From CAZKUR01 sp964556005 (GTDB lineage Bacteria; Bacteroidota; Ignavibacteria; Ignavibacteriales; Ignavibacteriaceae): 64,000 nucleotides of DNA. This document shows positions 18,099-27,142 of the stretch, piece by piece (positions within the stretch are counted from its first letter, which is position 1; the number at the start of each line of letters is the position of its first letter). The translations under genes and the position numbers were made by a program. The stretch covers positions 1 through 64,000 of the forward strand of contig CAZKUR010000014.1 in the NCBI GenBank assembly GCA_964556005.1, given 5' to 3'. Under the pieces are notes generated by a model. That model did no database searches. It was given only the letters and a program-made list of their open reading frames with translations, and was not told the origin of the DNA.

Positions 18099-21000
18099 AT
18101 GGATAAAAGTAAATCATTTTTTATTACTGTTTTTTTAGTTGCGTTTTTATCAACAGAAATTCTTTCCCAAATCCAAGTGCCGCTGAATATGCGGGGCGAT
18201 CGAAAGTATCGAAAAGAGGGAATTCACAACGGCAATTTAGTTGAAACACTTTTTTATAATTTCGGAGAAGTTGCCTGGTGGGGAAGAGAACCCTCAGGCG
18301 TTTGGCCAAAAGGATCGGGGCATTCTTACATGGACGGCATAACTCCTATCGTAGCTGCAGAAGTTGAAGATGAAACCGGACAAACTATTCATATAGTCGA
18401 AGCAGGGTACAGAGAGAATATGGATATTTCTCCGACAGGTGTGGAACGCGGCTGGCAGCCGAGGCCCGGATATGTTAATCCTAACCAGGATAATATTGCA
18501 ATGAGTGATAATCCGATCACCTGGCCGGAAAGCTGGCCCGATAAAAATGCGTCATGGAACGGCTTTTGGAACGGTTATTTCGGAAAAAGAACTAATGCCG
18601 ATCAAGAAAGTTTTTTTGTGGTGGATGACAACAGCGATGACGGGCCTAACTTTTTCCCGGATTCAAAGGATCATACAAGAAGAGGTCTCGGATTAAGTGT
18701 CGGTGTAAGAGGGTTTCAATGGTCCAACATTCTTTCAGAAGATATTATTTTCTGGCATTATGAAATTACTAATGAGAGTACTCAAGATTATACAAAGATT
18801 ATTTTCGGAATGTATGTCGATTGCGGTGTCGGCGGGCAGTATGATTCTAACGATGATTATGCTTCATTTGATATAAATAACGATATAACTTATAGCTGGG
18901 ATCATGACGGAATAGGCCAGGGCGGATGGCATCCTACAGGGTTTGCCGGTTATGCATTTCTTGAGAGCCCGGGAAACGGTTATAACAAAATTGACGATGA
19001 CAATGACGGTGAATTTGGAAGTCCTACCATTACTGCCCAGATGCTTATAGGTGAAATTAAAGGCAACGGGATTGATGATAATAGTAACGGTCTTGTAGAT
19101 GAAGATTCGATAAATATCGGCATGAAGTACGCTGACGGTATAGATAATAACGGCGACGGAAAAATCGATGAGATGATTGATGAAACAAGGGATGACGGAA
19201 TTGATAACGATGGAAACTGGAATTCCAATACAGATGATGTCGGATTGGATGGACTGGCAGGTACAGGTGATTTTGGAGAGGGAGACGGCAAACCTACATC
19301 AGGGTGGCAGCCGCCTGGTGTTGTTCCAGGTGCTCCCACTTCGCCTGTAAATAAATTCGGGTTGGTTGATACTAAACAACCTGGAGAACCGCATATTGAT
19401 AAAACTGATAAAAATGAATCCGATCAAATTGGGTTAACTGCATTCGATGTTTTTTATATCGGTTCGGGAGTTGTCTTCAGGGATGATGATAAGATTTGGG
19501 ATAGAATTTCCTACAGTCATTTCGATACAAGGCTGCAAAATGGAAATATAGCTTTTCTTTTCGGTTCCGGTCCATTTATACTTCCCGCCGGAACTACCGA
19601 AAGATTTTCGCTTGCATTAGTATTCGGAAATGACCTGGATGATATTAAAAGAAATAAACAGGTCGTACAGGATATTTATAACAATAATTATAATTTTGCC
19701 CGTCCGCCTGATAAACCGAATTTAACTGCAGTACCCGGAGATGGAAGAGTTACCTTGTATTGGGATAATTCGGCAGAAAATTCATACGATGATTTTCTAA
19801 AGGAGTATGATTTTGAAGGTTATAAAATTTATCGAGCTACAGATCCTGGTTTTCTAGACTCATATACTATTACAAGCGGCTACGGAGAAAATAGTCTTTT
19901 TAAACCTTCCGCTCAGTTTGATATAGTGGATGATATAAAAGGATTTTTCCCTCTTGATTACCAGGGAGTAAAAGTTTATATGGGAGATAACAAGGGATTA
20001 AAACATTCATGGGTTGATACGAATGTTGTTAACGGGCAAACCTATTATTATGCATTGGTTTCTTACGATAAAGGAAACTCTGCAATAGGATTATATCCGT
20101 CCGAATGCGCGAAAGTTATAGTTCGCGATCTGGCAGGAAATGTCACGGTCGATAAAAATACGGCTTATGTTACTCCGGGAACAAGAGTAGCAGGTTATGT
20201 TCAACCAGGTTTGGAAAGCGGGATTGTACATAGCAGCGGCTTTGCAACCGGCAGCGTCAGCGTAGATATTTTGGACGCTAATAAAATTTCGGATGGAAAT
20301 TATACGGTTCTCTTTAACGATACAACCCATCCGGATACAATCTTATATTCTTTATATAAAATAAATGGAAACGATTCTTCACAGATTTTTGTCGACTCAA
20401 AATATATTAATGCTGAAGATTACAATCCCTTGTTCAACGGAATGAGAGTTCTTGTTGCAAATGATACTATTGCTTTTGATCCTGATAACTCCGGCTGGAA
20501 AAACGGAACATCGAATCTTCTTATTCAAGGTCAATTGTTATATTCATTTCCATCAAGAGTACATGGATTTCCATCCAGTTACGAAATCCGTGTTGGACAG
20601 CCGGATTCATCCTGGCGGTTCGGTTATAGATCGGCTACGAATTTTCAAGTCTGGGATATATATGAAAATGAAAAAATGAGATATTATTTATGGGAACCGG
20701 ATACTCTTATCGATGGAAAAATTTCTGCCGGGGATTACATTACTATCTGGATGCAGGTCAATTCTGTTTGGAAAGAAATATGGAAGTTTACATTTATCGC
20801 TCCGCCGAATCAAAGATTGTATCTTCCTTCCGAAGGCGAAGTGGGACAAATTGTAATCAGAACGCCTTTCCGTACCGGTGATACATATACATTTCTAACC
20901 AACGGTGCAAAAGTTAATTCGGTACAAGCAGCAAAGGATCTCAGTAAAATAGCCGTAGTTCCAAATCCCTATGTTGGTTCCGCAAAATGGGAACCGCAGA

Positions 21001-21254
21001 GATTAACAACTACCGGTAGAGGAGAAAGAAGAATTTATTTTATTCATCTTCCGAAACAGGCAACTATTCGTATTTACACAATCAGCGGCGACCTTGTAAA
21101 AACACTCTACCACAACGCAGTAAATTTTGACGGCCAGGAATCCTGGGATCTAACAAATCAAAATGGTCTGGACATAGCGCCCGGTATTTATATCTACCAT
21201 GTCGAGTCTCCCGGGCTGCCAAGTAAAATTGACAAATTCGCTGTAATTAAATAA
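18099..21254 (+). CDS. Large exported protein with Asp/Asn-rich repeats, fibronectin III-like and FlgD/T9SS-like end
   Basis: A 1051-residue protein, signal peptide 1-23 (ending TEILSQ). Residues about 290-390 hold calcium-binding-like Asp/Asn repeats (KIDDDNDGEFG, GIDDNSNGLVDEDS, GIDNNGDGKIDE, GIDNDGNW). A fibronectin III-like domain lies near 545-670 (PNLTAVPGDGRVTLYWDNSAEN, EGYKIYRATDPG). The C-terminal 95 residues (VVPNPYVGSAKWE ... IRIYTISGDLVKTL ... GIYIYHVESPG ... FAVIK) resemble the FlgD-like/T9SS sorting domain but without the NYPNPFNP box. It follows the TonB receptor by 11 bases and precedes the PorV-like gene by 13, suggesting the three work together at the outer membrane. It may stand in for SusD; no SusD similarity is visible. 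Confidence 0.7.
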   Translation: MDKSKSFFITVFLVAFLSTEILSQIQVPLNMRGDRKYRKEGIHNGNLVETLFYNFGEVAWWGREPSGVWPKGSGHSYMDGITPIVAAEVEDETGQTIHIVEAGYRENMDISPTGVERGWQPRPGYVNPNQDNIAMSDNPITWPESWPDKNASWNGFWNGYFGKRTNADQESFFVVDDNSDDGPNFFPDSKDHTRRGLGLSVGVRGFQWSNILSEDIIFWHYEITNESTQDYTKIIFGMYVDCGVGGQYDSNDDYASFDINNDITYSWDHDGIGQGGWHPTGFAGYAFLESPGNGYNKIDDDNDGEFGSPTITAQMLIGEIKGNGIDDNSNGLVDEDSINIGMKYADGIDNNGDGKIDEMIDETRDDGIDNDGNWNSNTDDVGLDGLAGTGDFGEGDGKPTSGWQPPGVVPGAPTSPVNKFGLVDTKQPGEPHIDKTDKNESDQIGLTAFDVFYIGSGVVFRDDDKIWDRISYSHFDTRLQNGNIAFLFGSGPFILPAGTTERFSLALVFGNDLDDIKRNKQVVQDIYNNNYNFARPPDKPNLTAVPGDGRVTLYWDNSAENSYDDFLKEYDFEGYKIYRATDPGFLDSYTITSGYGENSLFKPSAQFDIVDDIKGFFPLDYQGVKVYMGDNKGLKHSWVDTNVVNGQTYYYALVSYDKGNSAIGLYPSECAKVIVRDLAGNVTVDKNTAYVTPGTRVAGYVQPGLESGIVHSSGFATGSVSVDILDANKISDGNYTVLFNDTTHPDTILYSLYKINGNDSSQIFVDSKYINAEDYNPLFNGMRVLVANDTIAFDPDNSGWKNGTSNLLIQGQLLYSFPSRVHGFPSSYEIRVGQPDSSWRFGYRSATNFQVWDIYENEKMRYYLWEPDTLIDGKISAGDYITIWMQVNSVWKEIWKFTFIAPPNQRLYLPSEGEVGQIVIRTPFRTGDTYTFLTNGAKVNSVQAAKDLSKIAVVPNPYVGSAKWEPQRLTTTGRGERRIYFIHLPKQATIRIYTISGDLVKTLYHNAVNFDGQESWDLTNQNGLDIAPGIYIYHVESPGLPSKIDKFAVIK

Positions 21255-21267
21255 ACAGGTTTATATC

Positions 21268-22278
21268 ATGTATAAAAAGATATTTACCATTCTAATAATA
21301 TTATTTATAAGCGGAAAAACATCATCGCAGGTTTTTTCCGGAACAACTGCCGGACAGTTTTTAAAAATTGAAGTCGGAGCAAAGGCAATAGCGATGGGAG
21401 GCGCATTTGTTTCGCAGTCGAATGATGTTTCTGCATTATACTGGAATCCGGGCAGCATTGCCAAGCTGCAGAATAGCGCTGCAATGTTTACGCATACATA
21501 TTGGATTGCCGATATAAACCATGATTTTGCAGGAGTTGTTCTTAAAATCGGCGAACAAAATGCAATTGGTTTAAGCTATACCACATTAGGAATGGCTGAT
21601 ATGAAAGTTCGTACGGAAATTTATCCTGAAGGAACAGGTGAATATTTTTCTGCTAATGATTATGCAATTGGCATAAGCTACGGATTAAATCTTACTGAAG
21701 ATTTCAGTATCGGAATTACCGGCAAATATGTCGGCGAAAGAATCTGGCATATGTCTGCTTCTACAATAGCATTTGATCTCGGTATTCTTTATAACACTCC
21801 CATAAAAAATTTAAATCTCGGGATGAGTGTTTCAAATATCGGCGGCAAAATAAAATATTCGGGAGAGGATAATTTTATTTATTACAGCTACAATCAGGAT
21901 GAGCATGGAAACAGTCAAAACGTTTATGCTGAAATAAAAATGGATGAATGGGATTTGCCGCTGGTTTATAGGGTCGGTCTTTCAATGAAAATTTTTGAAA
22001 GTGATATTCATTCAATTATTATTTCTGCCGATGCCCTTCATCCGAACGATTACAACGAATTTGTCAACGTAGGTTTTGAATACGGATTTATGGAAAGAGT
22101 GTTTTTACGGGCAGGGTATAAATCATTATTTAAACAGGATAGTGAAGAGGGTTTAACTGCCGGATTGGGATTATTATATTATCTCACGGATTATATGCCT
22201 GTCAAAGTGGATTATGCATACGCAGATTTCGGAAGACTCAATGCTGTTCATAGAATTTCTCTGGAAATCGGGTTTTAA
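21268..22278 (+). CDS. PorV/PorQ-like (UPF0164) outer-membrane beta-barrel protein
   Basis: A 336-residue outer-membrane protein with a signal peptide (1-20, ending TSSQ). The mature start GTTAGQFLKIEVGAKAIAMGGAFVSQSNDVSALYWNPGSIA is the classic opening of PorV/UPF0164 proteins, related to FadL-like barrels. The remainder is alternating amphipathic strands ending in HRISLEIGF with a terminal aromatic, as barrel proteins do. In T9SS bacteria PorV shuttles cargo from the translocon to the attachment complex. A PorV inside a carbohydrate operon could be specific to the surface proteins coded beside it, such as the 1051-residue protein. It could also be a plain porin. Confidence 0.75.
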   Translation: MYKKIFTILIILFISGKTSSQVFSGTTAGQFLKIEVGAKAIAMGGAFVSQSNDVSALYWNPGSIAKLQNSAAMFTHTYWIADINHDFAGVVLKIGEQNAIGLSYTTLGMADMKVRTEIYPEGTGEYFSANDYAIGISYGLNLTEDFSIGITGKYVGERIWHMSASTIAFDLGILYNTPIKNLNLGMSVSNIGGKIKYSGEDNFIYYSYNQDEHGNSQNVYAEIKMDEWDLPLVYRVGLSMKIFESDIHSIIISADALHPNDYNEFVNVGFEYGFMERVFLRAGYKSLFKQDSEEGLTAGLGLLYYLTDYMPVKVDYAYADFGRLNAVHRISLEIGF

Positions 22279-22305
22279 TGATAAATTTTCTAAAAGGAAA
22301 ATTTA

Positions 22306-24684
22306 ATGCCTCTTTTTCAAAATAAATACGGCTACTTCTCCGATGATGGAAATGAATATATAATTACAACACCTCAGACTCCGAAGCCCTGGATAAATGT
22401 TATTTCAAACAGAGATTATGGATTAGTAATATCACAGGCAGGCGGCGGCTTTAGCTGGTTAACACATTCGGAATTTAACCGTTTAAATAGATGGCATCAG
22501 GATCTTGTGCAGGATAATTGGGGAAAATATATTTATATAAAAAACAATACTACCGGTGAAATATGGAGCCCAACCTGGCAGCCTGTTAAAAAGGATCTTG
22601 ATTCGTTTAAATGCAGGCATGGAATAGGATATACGATTTTTGAAAGTATTTATAAAAAAATTAAAATTGAATTATGCATCTTCGTTCCGTTCGAAGAAAG
22701 TATTGAAATATGGGATTTAAAAATTAATAATACAGGTGATCAAAATATCGATTTATCTGTCTTCACTTATTTTGAATGGTGTCTTGGTTCATCTTCGGAT
22801 CATCACCGTGAGTTTCACCGTTGTTTTATCGATGTTAAATTTGACAAAGAGTGCAACGGGCTGTTAGCTAATAAAAGAATTTGGGACATCCCCATCGGGG
22901 ATAGAGGGCATTGGAACTACGAATATCCCTATACGGGATTCTTGTTGAGTAATAAAAATATTTCCGGCTACGATGGTGATAAGTACTCCTTCATAGGGCA
23001 ATACGGATCTCTTCAAAATCCTTTCAGTTTGATGAATGGCAAACTTTCAAATTCAATAGGTATGTGGGGAGATCCTATTGCCTGTTTAATGAATGATATA
23101 AAGATAAATAAAAAAAGTTCGGATAGAATAATTTTTACAGCCGGATTAAAAAAAAATAAAGATGAGATAATTTCATCTAAACAAAAATTTAATAATCCTG
23201 TTAATGTTGATAACGCTTTTTACGTTGTTAAAGCAAAATGGAAAGAACTGTTCAGTAATTTTGAAATTGACACTCCTGATAAAGCTATGAACATCCTTGT
23301 TAATAAATGGCTTCCATACCAGGCTATATCCGGAAGGTTATGGAGCAGGACTGCATATTATCAGCAAAGCGGTGCCTTCGGATTTAGAGATCAGCTGCAA
23401 GACAGCATGATATTCTTAACTACTAATCCGGAAGAAACTTCCAAGCAAATTCGGCTTCATGCAAGACATCAATTCGATGATGGTACTGTTCTGCATTGGT
23501 GGCATCCCATAACTGAGAAGGGAATGGCAGCAAAAATAAGCGACAATTTATTATGGCTTCCTTTCCTTGTAATTGAGTATTTAAAGGAAACTGCTAATTA
23601 TCAAATCCTTAGTGAATTAGAACCGTATTATGAAAGTGATAGTGAAAGCGGGACAATTTTCGAGCATTGTACTAAAGCAATTGATATGGTACTGTCAAGA
23701 ATGAGTCAAAGAGGCTTGCCGCTTATTGGAGCAGGAGATTGGAATGACGGAATAAATGCTGCCGGACTTGAAATGAAAGGTGAATCCATATGGTTGGCTG
23801 AATTTCTGTATTTAATATTGATGAATTTTTCCAAAATAGCAGAAAGAACTAACCAAAACAGCTATTCCGAAAAATGTAAAGTTGAAGGAAATAAACTCCA
23901 AACAGCATTTAATAAAATTGCCTGGGATGGAGAGTGGTTTTTCCGCGGTACTAAGGATTGCGGAGAAAAATTTGGGAGCAGTGAAAATTCCGAAGGACGA
24001 ATTTTTTTAAATCCGCAGGTTTGGTCTGTAATTAGTGATATTGCTTCGAAAGAAAAGCAAGTTGCCGCTATGTATTCTGTTGAAAAAATTCTTTTTAAGA
24101 AAAACGGTTGTTTATTATTGTACCCTGCTTATTATAATTCCGATAAAAATATAGGTTACCTTACACGATATGCACCTGGGAGAAGAGAAAACGGTGGTGT
24201 ATATACTCATGCATCAATATGGTCTATAATTGCCTTCTGTAAAATTTATAAAAACGATATCGCTTATGAAATCTTCAAAAGATTATGCCCTATATACAAT
24301 TCCCAAGATCCTGATGTTTATCAAGTCGAACCGTATGTAACTCCTGGAAACATTGATGGACCAGATTCAAAATATTACGGCAGAGGAGGCTGGACCTGGT
24401 ATACAGGCTCAGCTTCCTGGTTTCAAAAAGTTATTATCGAATGGATTCTCGGAATTAGAGCCAGTGAAGATGGACTGATAATCGATCCGCATATTCCGTT
24501 AAACTGGACGGAATATAAAGTAAAGAGAATGTTTAGAGGAACCTGCTTTACCATCCGGTTCAATATACCGGAAGATTCTAATGGAATAGTTGATTTAATA
24601 AAAGTTGATGGCGAAGAAATTCATGGAAATGTAATTTCTCCGTCCGGCAAAAAAACTTGTAATGTTGAGGTGATTTTTCGTTAG
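22306..24684 (+). CDS. GH94 family glycoside phosphorylase
   Basis: A cytosolic 792-residue enzyme without signal peptide. The N-terminal beta-sandwich begins with YGYFSDDGNEYIITTPQTPKPW and has GGGFSW, WSPTWQPV and CRHGIGYT, as in GH94. The (alpha/alpha)6 catalytic domain includes GFRDQLQDSM, HWWHPITEKG, the acid motif GAGDWNDGINAAG (Asp 478/481), and GGVYTHASIW near the phosphate site. GH94 enzymes split beta-glucosides with phosphate, giving a glucose 1-phosphate. The HWWHP version resembles NdvB-like and cellobionate phosphorylase members rather than classical cellobiose phosphorylase. At 792 residues it is shorter than known 1,2-beta-oligoglucan phosphorylases (about 1100), so linkage specificity is open. 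It is cotranscribed between the PorV-like gene and the glucanase. Confidence 0.85.
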   Translation: MPLFQNKYGYFSDDGNEYIITTPQTPKPWINVISNRDYGLVISQAGGGFSWLTHSEFNRLNRWHQDLVQDNWGKYIYIKNNTTGEIWSPTWQPVKKDLDSFKCRHGIGYTIFESIYKKIKIELCIFVPFEESIEIWDLKINNTGDQNIDLSVFTYFEWCLGSSSDHHREFHRCFIDVKFDKECNGLLANKRIWDIPIGDRGHWNYEYPYTGFLLSNKNISGYDGDKYSFIGQYGSLQNPFSLMNGKLSNSIGMWGDPIACLMNDIKINKKSSDRIIFTAGLKKNKDEIISSKQKFNNPVNVDNAFYVVKAKWKELFSNFEIDTPDKAMNILVNKWLPYQAISGRLWSRTAYYQQSGAFGFRDQLQDSMIFLTTNPEETSKQIRLHARHQFDDGTVLHWWHPITEKGMAAKISDNLLWLPFLVIEYLKETANYQILSELEPYYESDSESGTIFEHCTKAIDMVLSRMSQRGLPLIGAGDWNDGINAAGLEMKGESIWLAEFLYLILMNFSKIAERTNQNSYSEKCKVEGNKLQTAFNKIAWDGEWFFRGTKDCGEKFGSSENSEGRIFLNPQVWSVISDIASKEKQVAAMYSVEKILFKKNGCLLLYPAYYNSDKNIGYLTRYAPGRRENGGVYTHASIWSIIAFCKIYKNDIAYEIFKRLCPIYNSQDPDVYQVEPYVTPGNIDGPDSKYYGRGGWTWYTGSASWFQKVIIEWILGIRASEDGLIIDPHIPLNWTEYKVKRMFRGTCFTIRFNIPEDSNGIVDLIKVDGEEIHGNVISPSGKKTCNVEVIFR

Positions 24685-24711
24685 TAAAAAATAAATCTAC
24701 GGAGTAAGCAT

Positions 24712-27132
24712 ATGAAAAAGATAATATTTTATATTTTGTTTACTTTCCTTTTATATGTAAATGGAAATGCTCAAGGGCCTTACATCTTCTTCAGCGATAG
24801 TCCCGATAATACTTTTTACGACTGGAGCTGGGGCTATGTAAATGACCCGAGCATATTGGAACGCGTGGGTGAAAAATTCCCGGTTGATACGGTTTATCAT
24901 TATTCCGGTATAAATAGTTTAATACTTCACTGGACTTCAAATGCAACAGGTGATTGGGGAATCGCTTGTGCCGCGATTGGAACTCCATGGCCTACTTGGG
25001 ATGTAACCGTTATGGATTCGGTACAGTTGTGGGTTTACACTGAACAGCCCATCGATTCATTAAATTTACCGGTTATGTACCTCGAAGACAATAATAATCA
25101 TAAATCGGTTCAAAGGAAAATTTCGGATTATTCTTCAGATATTCCGGCAGATAATTGGACTAAAATTTCTCTGCCAATCGATATTTTTATCAATGGTTCA
25201 ACCGGAGTGGATTTTACAATTATTAAAACTATATTCTTCGGTCAGGATGAGGCTGATGGAGAAGAGCACAAGCTGTACCTTGATGAAATCAGGATGATTT
25301 CCAATGCGGCGGTAATCGATACAATTCCGCCTGCTCCGCCTGTTGGCTTATCTGCTGAAGGATTCGACAGGCATATTGATCTGAACTGGACATTAAACAC
25401 AGAGGAGGACGTTGCAGGTTATAATGTGTATAGGCAGCAGGGGTCTAATTATGTTATTATTGGAGTAGCCTCAAAAGACGATAGATATTACACTGATTTC
25501 ATCGGCCAGAGCGGAGCAAGCGGAGCTTATAAAATTACAGCATTCGACAATAACCAGAACGAATCCGGTTTTTCAAGTATTGCAACTTCATCAACTCATT
25601 CCTTAAATGATGACGAGCTGCTCGATATGGTTGAAGAAGCAACCTTTAGATATTTTTGGGATTATGCTCACCCATTTTCCGGATTGGCAAGGGAAAGAAC
25701 CGGTTCGGGAAATACTGTTACAACAGGCGGATCAGGCTTTGGTATAATGGCAATTCTTGTTGGAATCGAAAGAGGCTTCATAACACGTGAAGAAGGTGCA
25801 CAAAGAATGCTTCAAATACTTAATTTCCTTTCCACCAAAGCCGACAGGTTTCACGGTGCATTGCCGCATTGGCTTGATGGTGAAACCGGTGATGTAATTC
25901 CATTTGGCCAACACGATGACGGGGGAGACCTTGTAGAAACCGCTTTTATGATGCAGGGACTTCTTACAGCAAGACAATATTTTGATCAAAATAATACTAC
26001 CGAAAATGTTATCAGAATCTATATTAAAAATTTATGGGAAGGCGTTGAATGGGATTGGTACAGGCAGGATCCGCCGACAAATTACCTTTACTGGCATTGG
26101 TCGCCTAACTTCGGATGGATTATGAATTTCCCTTTAATCGGATGGAACGAAACCATGATTACATACCTATTGGCAATAGCATCGCCAACGCATAGTATCC
26201 CTGCCAATTTATACGCCGACGGATGGGCAAGTAGTTCGGGGTATACAAACGGACAATCATTTTACGGCATTCCATTGGAAGTAGGATGGAACTACGGCGG
26301 TCCTTTATTCTTCGCTCATTATTCCTTTCTGGGATTTGATGCAAGAAATAAAAAAGACGGCTTTACAAATTACTTTATAAATAATTACCATCATACGAAA
26401 ATTAACAGGGCATACTGTATAGATAATCCGCAAAGTTATGCAGGCTATTCAGATTCACTCTGGGGATTGACTTCTTCCGATGATCCTTTTGGGTATAATG
26501 CCCACTCTCCTTACAGCGGTGATAACGGAACAATAACACCAACGGCGGCTCTTTCATCTATGCCTTACACGCCTGATGAATCTATGATGGTTTTAAAGAA
26601 TCTTTATAGAAGTTACGGAAATCATATTTGGGGAATTTACGGATTTAAAGATGCAATGAATTTGCAGCAAAATTGGTATGCCGCGAGTTATCTCGCTATA
26701 GATCAAGGACCTATTATTGTAATGATCGAAAATGCACGTACGCAATTATTATGGAATAAGTTTATGGCAAGCCCGGAAATTCAGCCTATGCTTGATGCAA
26801 TAGGTTTTGTGTATGATCCTACCGGTGTAGCTGACAATCATAATATTGAAAAAATAAATTTTGAACTGAAAGGAAACTTCCCGAATCCATTTAATCCTGC
26901 GACTACAATTTCATTTACGATCCCTGAGGCTCAGCATATTACAGTAGTTATTTACGATATTCTCGGAAGGAAAGTGAAAACGCTTTTCGACGGAATTATT
27001 AAGCAGGGAACAAAAAACCTGGTTTGGGATGGAAAGAACGATCATAGTGCTTATGCAGGTTCCGGGATTTATTTATATACAATTAAAGGGAAAGATAAAT
27101 TGCTTGCAGGTAAAATGGTTCTTCAAAAATAG
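24712..27132 (+). CDS. T9SS-exported GH144-type (PF10091) glucanase
   Basis: An 806-residue secreted glycosidase. The signal peptide covers 1-20. Residues 22-200 look like a galactose-binding/CBM-like beta-sandwich, 205-290 a fibronectin III-like domain (PPVGLSAEGFDRHIDLNWTLN). The catalytic (alpha/alpha) domain, about 298-695, begins DDELLDMVEEATFRYFWDYAHP and contains SGFGIMAILVGIERGFITREE, HGALPHWLDGETG, DDGGDLVETAFMMQGLL, YWHWSPNFGW and GWNETMITYLLAIASPTH: the PF10091 glycoamylase family, where GH144 endo-beta-1,2-glucanases are found. The end is a T9SS sorting domain (NFPNPFNPAT). It likely cuts glucan at the surface. Substrate linkage needs testing, since not all PF10091 members are characterised. 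Confidence 0.85.
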   Translation: MKKIIFYILFTFLLYVNGNAQGPYIFFSDSPDNTFYDWSWGYVNDPSILERVGEKFPVDTVYHYSGINSLILHWTSNATGDWGIACAAIGTPWPTWDVTVMDSVQLWVYTEQPIDSLNLPVMYLEDNNNHKSVQRKISDYSSDIPADNWTKISLPIDIFINGSTGVDFTIIKTIFFGQDEADGEEHKLYLDEIRMISNAAVIDTIPPAPPVGLSAEGFDRHIDLNWTLNTEEDVAGYNVYRQQGSNYVIIGVASKDDRYYTDFIGQSGASGAYKITAFDNNQNESGFSSIATSSTHSLNDDELLDMVEEATFRYFWDYAHPFSGLARERTGSGNTVTTGGSGFGIMAILVGIERGFITREEGAQRMLQILNFLSTKADRFHGALPHWLDGETGDVIPFGQHDDGGDLVETAFMMQGLLTARQYFDQNNTTENVIRIYIKNLWEGVEWDWYRQDPPTNYLYWHWSPNFGWIMNFPLIGWNETMITYLLAIASPTHSIPANLYADGWASSSGYTNGQSFYGIPLEVGWNYGGPLFFAHYSFLGFDARNKKDGFTNYFINNYHHTKINRAYCIDNPQSYAGYSDSLWGLTSSDDPFGYNAHSPYSGDNGTITPTAALSSMPYTPDESMMVLKNLYRSYGNHIWGIYGFKDAMNLQQNWYAASYLAIDQGPIIVMIENARTQLLWNKFMASPEIQPMLDAIGFVYDPTGVADNHNIEKINFELKGNFPNPFNPATTISFTIPEAQHITVVIYDILGRKVKTLFDGIIKQGTKNLVWDGKNDHSAYAGSGIYLYTIKGKDKLLAGKMVLQK

Positions 27133-27142
27133 ATTAAGGCCG

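Noticed and set aside
18980..19339. A 119-residue Pro/Ser-rich minus-strand ORF
   Set aside because: It is the antisense of the Asp/Asn-repeat block of the 1051-residue protein.
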